Source: Zygaena filipendulae (lineage: Eukaryota; Arthropoda; Insecta; Lepidoptera; Zygaenidae). From it: a DNA stretch of 64,000 bases. Each line of letters starts with the position of its first letter. The stretch's first letter is position 1. The position numbers were made by a program, and so were the translations under genes. Positions 13,301 to 25,413 of the stretch are shown in pieces. Location of the stretch: positions 9,250,501 through 9,314,500 of the forward strand of contig OU015655.1 of NCBI GenBank assembly GCA_907165275.2, read 5' to 3'. The notes under the pieces were generated by a model. That model saw nothing but the letters and a program-made list of their open reading frames with translations. It was not told where the DNA came from and did no database searches.

Positions 13301-15059
13301 CCTATAAAATGATACCTACCGACATCGAGTAACTATTAATATTATTAAAATCTTTTTCTTTTTATTGCACTATACAGTTTTGTCAAAACATAACCAACAG
13401 TATTGATTTTCCAGCAGAGAACTTTTTACTGGTAGGGTAGGTAGGCTTGACTTTTTCGCTTATGTAGCTATTTAATTTTATTTATTATATTTTTTTGGAT
13501 TTCCTAGGTAGGTACTTACCTTAGAGTTGACGTGTCTACGTAGGTATAACACAATTCCGTATTATTTAAATGGTTGTTTTTGGTTTCTCTTTTTTGCTGG
13601 CAATTTTAATGCTGCAAAAGTATTTAAAAAAGGTATTAAACCTACATAACGATCTATTTATTGTTTTCTTTAGCGAATTGCGCTAGTTTGAAGGCCACGC
13701 CCAACCTGGGCTTAAACAAGTTTACTGATCATAATATGTATGATACTGGCCTAATTAACTTAGATAATAAAAAGAGGTTCTCAATTCGACGCGTATGTTT
13801 TTTTTTGTCACTGTCCACTGTTTTCTCGATAACTACTAACACTGGTCCGGTATGAATAGGGCGCCTACTCTTAGGCGCCTGTTACCATATTGAAAAGAAG
13901 AAAAAGAAGATGCCCAACATGACGGGTGTAGGTGCTTCTCTTTTCGGCGTCACCCAATAATCTATAGGTACACGAGATCTTCCGAAGTGTCTCAGTGAGA
14001 AACGGAAGTAGGGTATCTGATGTACTTGCAGCGCTACAGGTTGGTGCGCCACAGGTTGTTCCTGCAGGTTATTAATGTTCCCGGAAAGCAGGAGACTTCG
14101 CCTCCCCCGCCCTACAGGATTCCTGGCATCCCCTGTATAGACGACGCGAACTTTGCGTGCGCGCTTTATTTTATTTTTAAATACCTAATACTCTGTGATG
14201 AAATTACTGCGATGCGATATATCTATGTTTAGTTTATGATAAACAAGTAAGTTGCCGATTCCAAATGTGCCTGATTACTACTACGGTAAATATTGTTATT
14301 TATGCTGTGCGATTGGACTTGTTGTTTTAAAATGTTTTTTGTCTATACTTTAAATTTTGCTAATATTTCATTTATAAATTATTTTAAGATTGTTGTGTAA
14401 TAATGGTTAGAATTTTATGCACATTTGAATTATCTAACCGTATACTTACTCATGTATTATAATATAATAAACACGTATGTGAGTGTGTTTGTTTGTTACG
14501 CGTTCACACCTTAAGTACTCAACCGATCATACAATTTTGCATGCACGTTGTTATGGGGACTTCATAACTCGAAATTTCCGCGGAAACGTCCACAGGGAAC
14601 AGTTGCTTATGAAATATATTTTGCATAGCGACAAAGACTGTGAAAAAGAAACTCATAGGTACAGGATGCGTCAACTTACGAGGTTTTTTTTTTCTACAGG
14701 ATGATAAAAGGCGGTCAGAAGGGAAAACTGATGATAGAAAATTTTACTTAAAGGAACATTCAAAAGTTTAACGATTACTCGTTTATTTTCGTTTTTTTTT
14801 TTTTCTTATAAATTTAAATTAATGCTAGAGTACTGCTTCAAGAAATATAATGTTACACAAACATTAATCAATCGTTATCATGGAGCTTGTTGATTGAGCT
14901 TTTGAGTTTATAAAAAGAGTTAGATAGTAGACTGATGCAATAACGTTGCCGAAAATATTTGAATGCTCGAATTATATTAATGTTAGGAGGTACCTACGTC
15001 CTACATGTCTTACAGCATTAGAGTCAGGTAGGTACACTTAATATTGTGAATGTGAATGT
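10347..15059. other. Non-coding DNA upstream of the scratch exon
   Basis: I found no exon here. It contains the palindromic element at 11,049-11,287, a GTGTGTGTGT run near 12,000, four TATCT units near 12,855-12,876 and a GC-richer patch at 14,020-14,170. That patch has a short open frame ending in TAG, without recognisable homology. I searched by eye for an exon beginning with the SNAG signature MPRxF and did not find one. Confidence 0.5.
11049..11287. mobile_element. Palindromic MITE, GCCGCACTCAGAGTCG family (intact copy)
   Basis: Two nearly perfect inverted arms of about 100 bases carry the terminus GCCGCACTCAGAGTCGAC. Both arms contain the block TTTTAAAACAAAACTGCCGC. No coding capacity. 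A second copy of the same family, interrupted by another MITE, lies at 47,033-47,589. Confidence 0.85.
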
Positions 15060-15192
15060 GAGTTAACTACTTAACCGATCATTTATTTCGTCAGGGGTAT
15101 AGAAAAGGACATAGAGTACTTTTTATCCCGGAAACCCCGCTGAAACTCCGAAATGAACGCGGGTGAATGAATCCGCGGGGAATAGCTAGTTT
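15060..15192 (-). repeat. CCGCGG-core interspersed repeat upstream of the scratch exon
   Basis: Minus-strand copy ending AGCTATTCCCCGCGG, with GTATAGAAAAGGACAT on the plus strand. It ends fewer than 90 bases before the scratch 3' splice site. Confidence 0.6.
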
Positions 15193-15279
15193 TTTGACAG
15201 TCGAGGCATTTCCTCTCCCCTGTTTTGCTGTGTTCCGTGTTTGTATACGATCCAATGTACAGTGCACGCTGTGTTGCAG

Positions 15280-16373
15280 GTTACACCGAGGAGCAGCCTT
15301 CCACCCAGTTCACCGCCCAGCTGCCCAGCGAGGTGAGGATGGCCCCCGCCCCTCAGCCGGCACCTCAGCCACTCTCCTACGCCCTTCTGCACCTCTCCGC
15401 CTCCAATGACTCGACAGAATCACCTTTCCAAATACAGCTTCAATCTTCGCCTGTTTCCCCCCCTCCACCACCGGCGAGCGGCAAGTCAATCTCTATGTGT
15501 TACACGAGTACCGGTGCTATACTCTCTCTGCCACCGAAAAAGAAAGACATCTATCGTCCGTACTGTCTCGGCGACCGCAACGCTCACCTAAACCGAGCCG
15601 AGGAAGATCTCAACGCAGCGCATGCAATTCTCGACCTAAGTCACCACGCAGTATTCCTGACAACCCCACCACAAGCCGAGCCCACACCACCCGAGCCGCA
15701 TCCTCCCCCACCGCCGGAGCCGGAGCCGGAGCCGTCGACTGATGCCGATCAAACGCTTGACCAAACAGGCGATCAAACATCCGATCGACCGCGTGAGACT
15801 GTCGCATATACTTACGACGCATTTTTCGTGAGCGACGGTCGATCGAAACGCCGTAACTACGCCAACTCACCAGTGGAGGGTGCACAAACACCGGAACCCA
15901 AATCTAAATATACGTGTAGCGAGTGCGGAAAGCGGTACGCGACATCATCCAACCTGTCGCGGCACAAGCAGACGCACCGCAGTCTGGACTCGGTGTCGGC
16001 GAAGCGATGCGGCGAGTGCGGCAAGGCGTACGTGTCGATGCCGGCGCTCGCGATGCACGTGCTCACGCACCAGTTGAGTCACGTGTGCGGCGTGTGCGGC
16101 AAGCTGTTCTCGCGGCCGTGGCTGCTGCAGGGGCACTTGCGTTCGCACACCGGCGAGAAGCCGTACGGCTGTGCGCACTGCGGGAAAGCTTTCGCGGACC
16201 GTTCCAACTTGCGTGCACACATGCAGACACATTCCGTCGATAAAAACTTCGAATGCTTGCGATGTCACAAGACGTTTGCTCTCAAAAGCTACCTCAACAA
16301 ACACCAAGAGTCGGCGTGCGTGCGTGAAACGGACTCACCGTCGCCGGAGCTGCCGTCGCCATCCGCCGAGTAG
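15280..16373 (+). CDS. scrt: Scratch zinc-finger transcription factor, terminal coding exon
   Basis: Sequence-specific nuclear repressor of the Snail/Scratch superfamily. Known Scratch proteins promote neuronal fate and bind E-box DNA. The visible exon follows a clear 3' splice site (GCTGTGTTGCAG, ending at 15,279), enters in mid-codon and gives 363 residues before TAG. After a proline/glutamine-rich linker comes the Scratch-specific motif TYDAFFVSDGRSKRR. Five zinc fingers follow: four C2H2 (C-x2-C-x12-H-x3-H) and a fifth ending H-x4-C (QESAC), over about residues 210-350. The finger order and the PWLLQGHLRSHTGEKPYGC stretch match insect Scratch closely. The short first exon, which in this family carries the N-terminal SNAG repression motif, is not visible, so the intron before this exon is long or the first exon lies left of the window. 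The open frame runs 55 bases upstream to 15,225, but that part lies before the acceptor and is intronic. Confidence 0.95.
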
Positions 16374-16660
16374 GCCGGGCCGCCGGAGACGGCCGCAACT
16401 AGGGACCGTAACCAATGCCGAATGGTTAATTGTTTAACGTAAAGTATTAATATGAATTTAGTTTGTTAGAATAAATATAAATTTACAAATAACACAAGTA
16501 GCGCGCGCGGCCGGCGCGCGGCGGCGGCCCCGGCGGGCGCCCGGTCGCGGCGCACACTCGAGCAACGTTTCGCAAACAACGAATCACATACGACCCCGTA
16601 GCGCCTCAAGGCAGGCCGTAGCGTCACACGTCCCGTTAAAAATAAATTTTAAATAAATGT
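16374..16660 (+). other. scrt: scrt 3' UTR
   Basis: Follows the scrt stop codon. Between two groups of polyadenylation signals lies a very CpG-rich block (about 16,499-16,560), unlike the AT-rich flanks. Confidence 0.6.
16470..16475 (+). terminator. scrt proximal poly(A) signal
   Basis: First AATAAA, 97 bases after the stop codon. Two further AATAAA hexamers lie at 16,641-16,646 and 16,652-16,657, so alternative 3' ends are possible. Confidence 0.6.
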
Positions 16661-16771
16661 ACATATTCGTCGGTAAATATACCCTTATATACATAGATGT
16701 ATTGAAATATGAATGAAACTAATATCTTTTGTAGGTGATTTTTACAACCGCTAAGTAGGTTATAGAGATTA

Positions 16772-16960
16772 TTACTGTGTAAGTTTAGCGTCGAGATGCG
16801 AGAGCCGAGCGTCGAGCTCTTCGATGGACGGAGGCGGAGCGCCCGGGCTCGCCGCGTCCGTCTCGGTGAGGAACTTGCCAAAACTTTCCGTCCGAAGCTC
16901 CGCACACTCCGTCGCAGCCGGGCCGCGCGGGCCCGCGCCCCGCACGAGGCCGCTCCACAC
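16772..16960 (-). CDS. Possible terminal exon of an unrecognised minus-strand gene
   Basis: A minus-strand open frame ends in a protein-like tail (FGKFLTETD, then PPPSIEELDARLSHLDAKLTQ) and a TAA stop. The acidic/leucine spacing of the last 16 residues suggests a short amphipathic helix. The DNA is CpG-rich like the exons of scrt and syd, and unlike the flanking AT-rich DNA. Candidate 3' splice sites (minus-strand GTGCGGAG or ACGGAAAG) exist but have poor pyrimidine tracts, and I see no AATAAA downstream on that strand. I do not recognise the protein. It could equally be chance coding potential in a CpG-rich scrt downstream region. Confidence 0.3.
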   Translation of the reverse strand: MWSGLVRGAGPRGPAATECAELRTESFGKFLTETDAASPGAPPPSIEELDARLSHLDAKLTQ

Positions 16961-17925
16961 CGCTCCGCCCCGTCCGCAGGACCCGCGACAGTGCCTTAGC
17001 GGCTACCGCGTGCGCGCCGCACTTCACCCGTCACCGTCGCGTCGTTACTACGAGTGGCACTAAAATTAAATACGAGTACCAAATAGAGAATAGGTAGATA
17101 ATAATATATGTAAATAGGAGAACTATCAAAAGTTCAATTGAAAACCTTTTATGAAAGTTATCAATAAATAATACATACCTAATTATATGCAGACGAAGCC
17201 GTGGCTTCGAAAGCTCTACCTACTCGTTAATAATAATATCGCTAGCGAAACGAAGGTCAATACCGATGCAATGCCATGGTTCCCCACTTATGCGCCGCCG
17301 TTAATAAATAATAGACACTCACCTTGCATCACATGATCACTTCGGTATTTTTCAAAGTAAGTAAATTTTCAAACAGAATATTGGTACTCCTTCAAATTAA
17401 CCTTAACGGAGTTTATTACATATTAATGTCTTTTGCAATATTATTCTCAACTAAAAGGAGTGGCTTTCAAGAAGACTCGGGATGCGAAAGTCTAGATGGA
17501 ATGTATCTTTCAGTAAAAAAAAGTCGCGATAACACTGTATACCTAGTTGATTAATTGTGCTTTTAGCGGGCGATGGGCGGGTGCGGCGGGCGGGGAGGAG
17601 GGCGCGCGGCTCCACTCAGCGAGCATGCCTTTAGTTTGATCGCGTGTTTTAGTGATAAGTTGATCGTAACTGGCAATAAACTAATATAGACATAACGTAG
17701 AACATATTATAATATTAAATAATGAGGAGAGCACTAGGTGCTCGAGATGAAAATGGGTATTCGAAAAGCAATAATAAACGTAGGCACTAATCAAGTCGCG
17801 CACCGCTGTCGATTAGACGCAGCAGACTTTGTACTTAACTTAAACTACATACATAAATTAATATTATTCCCGTAGCGTTTTAGTCCATGTAGGTTGTCCG
17901 ACCGATCTACCAACCGATCGACTGT

Positions 17926-18073
17926 GCCAACACGACCTTAGAGAACGACTGGATCTTAACAACAACAATATGTGATTAATTAATAACCTATAGTACAGTA
18001 TTATTGTCGAATTTTTATTAAAGGTCATATTGCTTTATAACTGTATCCAGTCGCCTGTGAGGTCGGTGTTAGC
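17926..18073. repeat. Inverted repeat with 29-bp arms
   Basis: The left arm, 17,926-17,954 (GCCAACACGACC then GAACGACTGGAT), pairs with the right arm 18,045-18,073 (ATCCAGTCGCC then GGTCGGTGTTAGC). The arms differ at only a few bases. Likely a small foldback element. Confidence 0.6.
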
Positions 18074-21000
18074 TTACCTTTTCTAATTAGTCTATTAGTT
18101 AGTGCCTCGTAAGTCAATTCATTGTTCATTTACCCCCGTCAATTAATACCTTATAGTATTTTTAATAGAATAGTTCCTTGAAAAAGTTGGCCATGAAACC
18201 TTTTTTATAAACTACAATTACTAATAAGTATAATGAATATGAGTCTTACCAAGTTCATACTTTGTTATGAGTTACAACTTACAGTGGTTTGTTATGTATA
18301 CCTACTTATATTTTACTTGTATTTACATTACGAGGGCCTTGAGGGCGGAGGCACTGTTTTCTATCCTAGTCCTAGTCATTATATTCCTAAATCCAAATTT
18401 TCCTACTAATTGTAGTTGTAGTGCCACATTTTTAACATAATACCTACATAAATGATAGCCCCCCCTTCCAAAGACATTTTATCTTCTTTTAATGTCTTTG
18501 GCCCCTTCGTTCCCACATCTTATAGAATATTTATTTCAATACTTGAAATAGGCTTTACCAGACAATGGTTGCGCGTTTTAAGCAATATTAAGCAAATTAA
18601 TAAGCAATATTACCTTAAAATATTTACGTAACTAGTTCGTATTTATTGTTTATTAATGATATTTTGTAGGATTTAGAAAGGTTTGGTGCTTCGGAGTACT
18701 GAGTATATCAATATACTTACCTAATTAAAATAAACGAATCTGACATCGAATATTTACCTAATTAATTAAGTATAATATATATATATTGTGATGAAACTTT
18801 TATTTAGTAACAAATTTTATAAATGAGTTCTTAATTTGTGTTCTGATACTTATTCTGATTATTTTTTCGATGTCTATATAATTTAATAACAAAAGTCATT
18901 TACCATTACATTTACATTCGCCTATGTACTCCTTCGCACTGAGTTTCGTTTTAGTATTTCTTTAGCTTCCTCACGATTCGTCTTTTTGTAGAGATAGAGA
19001 GCATAATATTTAGCTTTTAAAAAAAAATACTAAAACGAGATATGCAAATATTTATACTAATGTTATTCTAATTGTAGTTATTGTAACAGATAATTAATTA
19101 AGTACCTCCATAATACATAACTATTAACATAAATTATATACAACAAAAATATATACTTACGAATGTAAATATTTCCCTGTGTACCAAAATTTCCCTTCTT
19201 TACAATTTTTGTAGATGTAGCATTATTATGTATCTTGAAATAAAAGAGACAGAGTGTAATATGTATAGGTAGAGTAGGTAGGTATAGTAAGTCTACACTT
19301 TTTAGATGAAATTGTTTACGGAAACTAGATAATGTCTCGAATTGAACCTAAATACTTTTATTAAAAAAGTAAACCTATTTGGATTGGCTAAATACATAAG
19401 TAACAATAGAATACTTACCTAAAGTACTTACGGATTAACTGTTTGGGAGGAAGTTCATTTTAACAACAAGATCTTCAAAAGTCTTTCAGGTAACTCGATT
19501 TTAGACCCTACAATGAATTAAGTCATCAGTGTATGTACAATTCGATTTAAATTAATTTTAATGCCATTATCTTTGGCCATTATTGCGAGATTATTAAATG
19601 AGATAAAAAATAAAAGAGATAAAAATTAGCATTAATACTACTTGTCTGATATTTATTAGTATTAATACAATATAATGTACGGTTTCTCAATATATAGAAA
19701 ACCGCTCATACTTAATTCTAGAGTAAACAGCGATAAAAAAGTAAGTGACCAAAAGTGAACTACTCCAATGTTCAATAGGCATAGATAAGTAATAAATTCT
19801 AGGTTTGCAGTGATAAACATAAAGAAATGTCCAAACTAGCATTACTGTACACAAATAAGCAATAAATACTCTATAAATTTAAAAATATGTAACTATTTAG
19901 GCAATTATTCATAGCCTCTATATATAGCAATAATAATATTAAGACTTATTTATTTGTAAATGAAGCAATATTAAAGCAATACTTTTTGTTTATTAGGGGA
20001 TTAGTTGTGCAATGTGCATACTGCACACTATATGTGAAAGCATGCATAAATTAGCCAATAAGTAGACTGTAATCGAGTGATATACTTTAGTAATTACAAT
20101 ATTAGTTTTTGTTTTTAAACTCGCTTGTTTTATTGTAAACATTTTAAATATTTTGGGAAATATCTAAATATTTTGCGTAGCTAATGGTAACATAACCGTA
20201 TTGAGATTTGTTTTTATTATGGTATAATAATAATTATTATACTAATATACTCTGTAGTAAAGCCTACATACAGCTATACGAAAGCCATAATTATTATGTA
20301 GATATATAAAAGAATCTACTATAAAGAAAAGAACAAGATAATGAAAATTTTTGTACCCATAAAAAAGATAAATCAATTGCGTTAGTAACTTTTAATTATA
20401 ATTACAAAATTGGAATATTCACATTTATTCATTGATTCTAATAAACTAGTACATTTATTATGATAAAAAAACGCCTGTGTTGGTTTTCGACTGGTAAATA
20501 AACCCTGTAAAACTTTGAGAAATATCGTGAACTCACCAACAAAATATGTTGAGGTTTATTTACAATAGTAAAAATATTTTTGCAGATTGTTGCACCAATA
20601 AAAAACACACACCTACTTATATTTGAACGCAATGATAATTTTTAAATCTATTGATAATACGAACAAAGATTCTTAGCAATATCGAAGTTTTACAACGAAT
20701 TGGTTCATATTTAAATAATATCTGTTTAGTAAAAAGACCGTTCATTTGAGAGCACAACGAATATAATTTTTAGATTGTATAAAATGCTAGAGGTAGAAAG
20801 TTGATACGTGAGATAAATACAATAGTTTTAGGGGACAAATATATATCTATTTTTGGGCAACCCTGATGAGAATACAAGACAACAATTTTTAATATATTAC
20901 GATGTAGCATTCAGCTGTAGAGGACTAACGACTTGCCCTTAGTTTCGCTTTAAGATAAAATTTGTCATGCGAACATTAGTTGATTAACTCCACCAACCCA

Positions 21001-21870
21001 AGACATCGCCTTTAAGAAAGCTATGAAATTTACTCTATGGAAAAGAAAACGAATTATTTCATGGTACATTTTAAAAAACCCTGAGAAGAGAGAACACCTC
21101 AGTTACTAATTCAAGGCATTACCATAACAGTTGAAGTAGGTACAAATAATATCAACGATTTTGATTTTCGTCTATTAAAAAATTACTAATACAAAGTGTA
21201 AAGTGACTTTTTATTCAAGGGAAATTGATGTATTTACGTGGCATAGATTTCGGAGTCCAACTGAAAACGTTAGATACAAATAACAACTGAATATTTTTAC
21301 TGGGCAGTCTTTCGAACAATTATTACGGGGTCTCTCTGTTGTAGATGGTTGGTTCTTACAAGTACGTCCAATTTAATTATTTTACATTGGGCGTTTATTG
21401 TTTAATGTTTATTTTAAAGTGTTATATAGGTACTGTTCTATATTATTCTATATTGCAACTTTGTTTTATTGCATTTGTTGATTGTTGAAGATCGATAAAG
21501 ATATCACTAAGTTCGCTTCAAGCTATGATTACATTAGATGACATCATAACTAAGGTAGAACGTCGTGTGTGAACAAACATTTCGGCAACAAAACCGTATT
21601 TTTGACATAATTTGTGTACCACTTGCTCGAACATTTTCCATGTATAGGAAGAGGTGTGTGTGATCAAAAACACTATTTTGCATCAAGAAAATTATGATCA
21701 CAATTAGATGTAAATAAGAAAGTGTGGAAATATATAGGTAGTACCTAGGCATATTCCACATACCTACATGTCTTTAGTAGTACTACTTAGTATATTTAAT
21801 ATACTAACAGAAGATAGAGTAGGCGTAGTTGTAGTTCGTTAGAGGTCAAGTGATGATTATAAAATAAACA

Positions 21871-22228
21871 ATGGGTAAGATGATTAAATTTAAATTTTTT
21901 GTCCGTCTTGTAGATTAAACAAACTTGAAATTAACAAAATGAAAAATATTAGACACGCATTTTTTGCTTTTTCTATGTAAGTACCTAATAAAAAAAATAA
22001 CGGCGATACATTGAGTTGACATTGTGTGACGTCACGTCTAGGTACCTACACTTTATACGTAGTTATGACGTCACGAGCTCCCACTCCAAAATTTTAATGC
22101 GTCCCATCTAAGACGTATTCTTTCAGTAATTTGTAAAAACAAAAAATTCGTGTCCAAAATTTTTTTACTACGTCACTGACAGACGGACTAAATAGAATAT
22201 CGATTTTTCAACGCGTCATCATGCCCAT
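21871..22228. mobile_element. CRE-bearing MITE, copy 1
   Basis: The ends ATGGGTAAGATGAT and, inverted, ATGGGCATGATGAC match the GGGCATGTTGAC family. It shares the subterminal AGTCCGTC(A/T)/GACGGACTA block, a GTGTCCA-AATTTTTT block and two TGACGTCA octamers (22,027-22,034 and 22,066-22,073) with copies 3 and 4. Confidence 0.75.
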
Positions 22229-25200
22229 TACTTAGATGTAGAAAGACAGGTGATTACATAATTGTGATGCATCGCGTAGTATTATATTATAGATAGTAGA
22301 GACGTGGGAGTGAGTAGCGAGTGACGGTAGAGTCGTTAAGAACAATGATAGGTCCAGTGTTGTCGAGAAAACGTATATAATAGGTAGGTATATATATGAA
22401 ACTATTTTTGCCTTACAACCGTTTGCGTTGATGTTAAAAAGAGGAAAATAAATGTATTTGGACTTACCTTTTAAATGTTTGCAATGCGAATTGAAAAATA
22501 TCATCCCGAACACTGGATTTTGTCCTATACACTAAAATAACGAGATAATTTGCTACCTACATTTTATCTTTATGAGTGCTATATTTATAATCTTAAATTT
22601 TAAGAAACGCATTTTTAATATTAATTTTCCTATCGGCAATAACGAAAGTAAACTAAATTCTTTTGACGGTAGATGTTTATTAGATAACGTAGCCTTTTAG
22701 TATCTAAAATATTCCTGCCTACACCTAACCTTTTGAGTCGTAGGAAGTCAATTTTTTAATTAAATTATTCCTTCCTTATAAGCAATTATTATATTAAAGC
22801 AATAGTACCTACAAAATTAGTAAATTACATTGCATGAATTATATACCTAATATATTATAATATTATATATATGATAATAATATTTAAAAGTATATTATGT
22901 GTAATTGTGACGTAATAAAAAGAACAATGTCTATTTTTACTTGGTGGAATTATAAATAAATTAAAAAGATCACTAAATAAATCACAATTTAGTCCATAGA
23001 CACGTGAACGAAAAATGCGAGTCTTCGATTCAATTTAATTGAAAAGAAAGAGGTACCTACTGTTTTTTTATTTCATGTTATTACTTGGAACAAATACTTT
23101 AAATGGTTTTGCCATATTTAATATTTATTACCATGCATGATATTCTAATTATTATCTATAATGTAAAATTAAAAATAGGTAAAATACCTAGGGTCCACTA
23201 TAATACATGTAGATGTTGCTTAGGCCTAGGCGACATAGTTTAGGTACAATGGATAATTTGTTTCGGCTTGTTTATTACATAAAAAAATTAAACTTCAGTG
23301 AAATAATAATTACATCTACATTTGTGCATATTTTTTACACAAAAACGAGAAGGATGTTATTATATTTACAAAGAATAATTGGCTCTATACTTAACGATCG
23401 ATGTACTTACGTTCCGATAGAAATAGGACGTACCTAACTAAAACCTCTTCCGTGATTATGATGCTGACATTGAAATAATAACAATAACTATCATTATGTA
23501 TACTAATCTGAGAAAATTTAATTTTTTAAACTTAACTGACAAATATACCTACCTATAGAGTCTAGCGGTGCAAATTAAAGTTATCTGAGAGTTCAACAGC
23601 GGGTTTTATGTTATTTTCTGAAGTAGATTAAACCTAAAACGAGAAATTAATTTAAACAACCGAAGATTCTTTTTTTAACTCTAATATTCTCAAAACTTTA
23701 GGATGACAGAGTTGCTTTCCGCATGGTAGGTATGGTAATTTCACACCTGTGTTACATAATACTCGTAAAACGTAACGTTCAAATGACATTTTGTATCATT
23801 CGGTATTGGAAAAAGCAACGGAATATAATGTTTATAAACGGTATGTAACGCCAATATGGAATCACCTGGGCACTGATGTGGTATGTACCTAAAAACAAAA
23901 AACCTAGCAGCTAGCCCTGATGCACCACGATAACCTCATACGAATTTTAATATCTATCATATCTATTATTTATAGATAGGCTAATTAAAAAATACTTCAT
24001 ACTGCTCGATATCACCAATAACAAAATGTATTCCAAAATAAATAATAATATTTATAATATCTGGGTCACCGAGCCGATCTGTTGCTAAGTAGAAAAACAA
24101 ACACTCGTTTTTCATTGCCTAAAAACACGGATAAAACGACGTTTACTAAAAATGAAACCTAGCTAGATCGATTAATCGCCCCCGAAACCCCCTGCATACA
24201 AAATTTCATGAATATGGTTGGAGCCGTTTCCGAGAGATCAGGCGCGGATCCAGGGGGGGCACTGGGTGCAGTTGCCCCCCCTAGATATTTATGATATAAT
24301 CAGTTTCGCATGTGTGAATTTAAAACAAAAAACATTACTTTACATAGCTTTCATTAATGCTTAAATCTAAAGAAGTCTTCGATTATAAAAATAAGGCTGA
24401 GGGCTAGATTCACAATTATCTATAAGTAGGCATTATACATATAAATGAAACTTGTAATCAAACAAATTATTCACCGAAGTTTCGTTTAATCACGTAAGTT
24501 GGTATGTTGGACACGAAAATGTGTTTTGTCATTACGAAACCACTAAACAAATGAATCATTTTGTGGGATAATCCTACTATTATCTGAGATGAAATATAAG
24601 TAGGTACCAAAGCTTACTTAGGTAGGTACTAGTTTATTTATTTCTTTGGTAAATGAACTTTTGATTTCAAAACATACCTACCTATCGTTAACACGGAAAA
24701 AATCGTTGGGAGTAATTTATGATGCTTGAGAGTTAAATGAATTTGCATTGAATTTTATGGCACTTTACTTTCATTAACATAACCTTTTTCGTGTCATACG
24801 ATACCCTCGTCACACGCTTTTCCGCTCAAAAGCAAGAGTAGGTGATGAAGTCGCGTACCCACATAATACGAGTAGATATTATGCTTCATTTCGTACAAGT
24901 AAAGTTATATAATACCTACATAAACTTAACAAGCACGCAAATTATTATTTTTATGTAATAGCTTCAAAGAATAACTTTATTTGGAATAAAAGTGAAGATA
25001 AAAGCGGTCGGTCTCACTATGAGAACTCATATCAGGAATGAAAGTACCATATCTCCGATTTAAGCACACCAAGTAACTATTCCCACTGTGACTTTAAAAG
25101 CATAAATCTCGATATTGCCACGCGAACTCTTTATTCTGAAATAAAAATATAGTATTGCAGTTTGCTGTCAGTGAAAAAAATTAAAATACGTTCAGCAATT

Positions 25201-25259
25201 CCAGAGATTATTCTCTACTTTCAAAGTTATAGAAACATAACCTCTTTATTCTTACATAT

Positions 25260-25413
25260 TATAAAACAAAGTGCTCCGCCGCGTCTGTCTGTTCGCGCTA
25301 AGCTGAACGGATTTTCATGCGGTTAAGGTTTATACGTACTTAGGTATAGTTTATCCTAGAATTCTTGCGGGAACTCGGATTACCACGGGTGAAACCGCAG
25401 GGAACAGCTAGTA
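25260..25413 (-). repeat. CCGCGG-core interspersed repeat
   Basis: Minus-strand copy beginning ACTAGCTGTTCCCTGCGG and ending near GACGCGGCGGAGCAC. It contains TGTTCGCG and GAACGGATTTTCATGCGG blocks like those at 2.1 and 3.4 kb. Confidence 0.55.

Noticed and set aside
15225..15279. Upstream methionine of the scratch open frame as a translation start
   Set aside because: A strong 3' splice site (GCTGTGTTGCAG) ends at 15,279 and the peptide before it has no resemblance to Scratch, whose start carries a SNAG motif.
15923..16307. Long overlapping frames on both strands across the scratch zinc fingers
   Set aside because: They are shadows of a GC-rich coding exon; only the frame with five zinc fingers shows conserved motifs.
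18473..18506. CCAAAGACATT/AATGTCTTTGG hairpin as a microRNA precursor
   Set aside because: The 11-bp stem is too short for a precursor and stands alone in AT-rich DNA.
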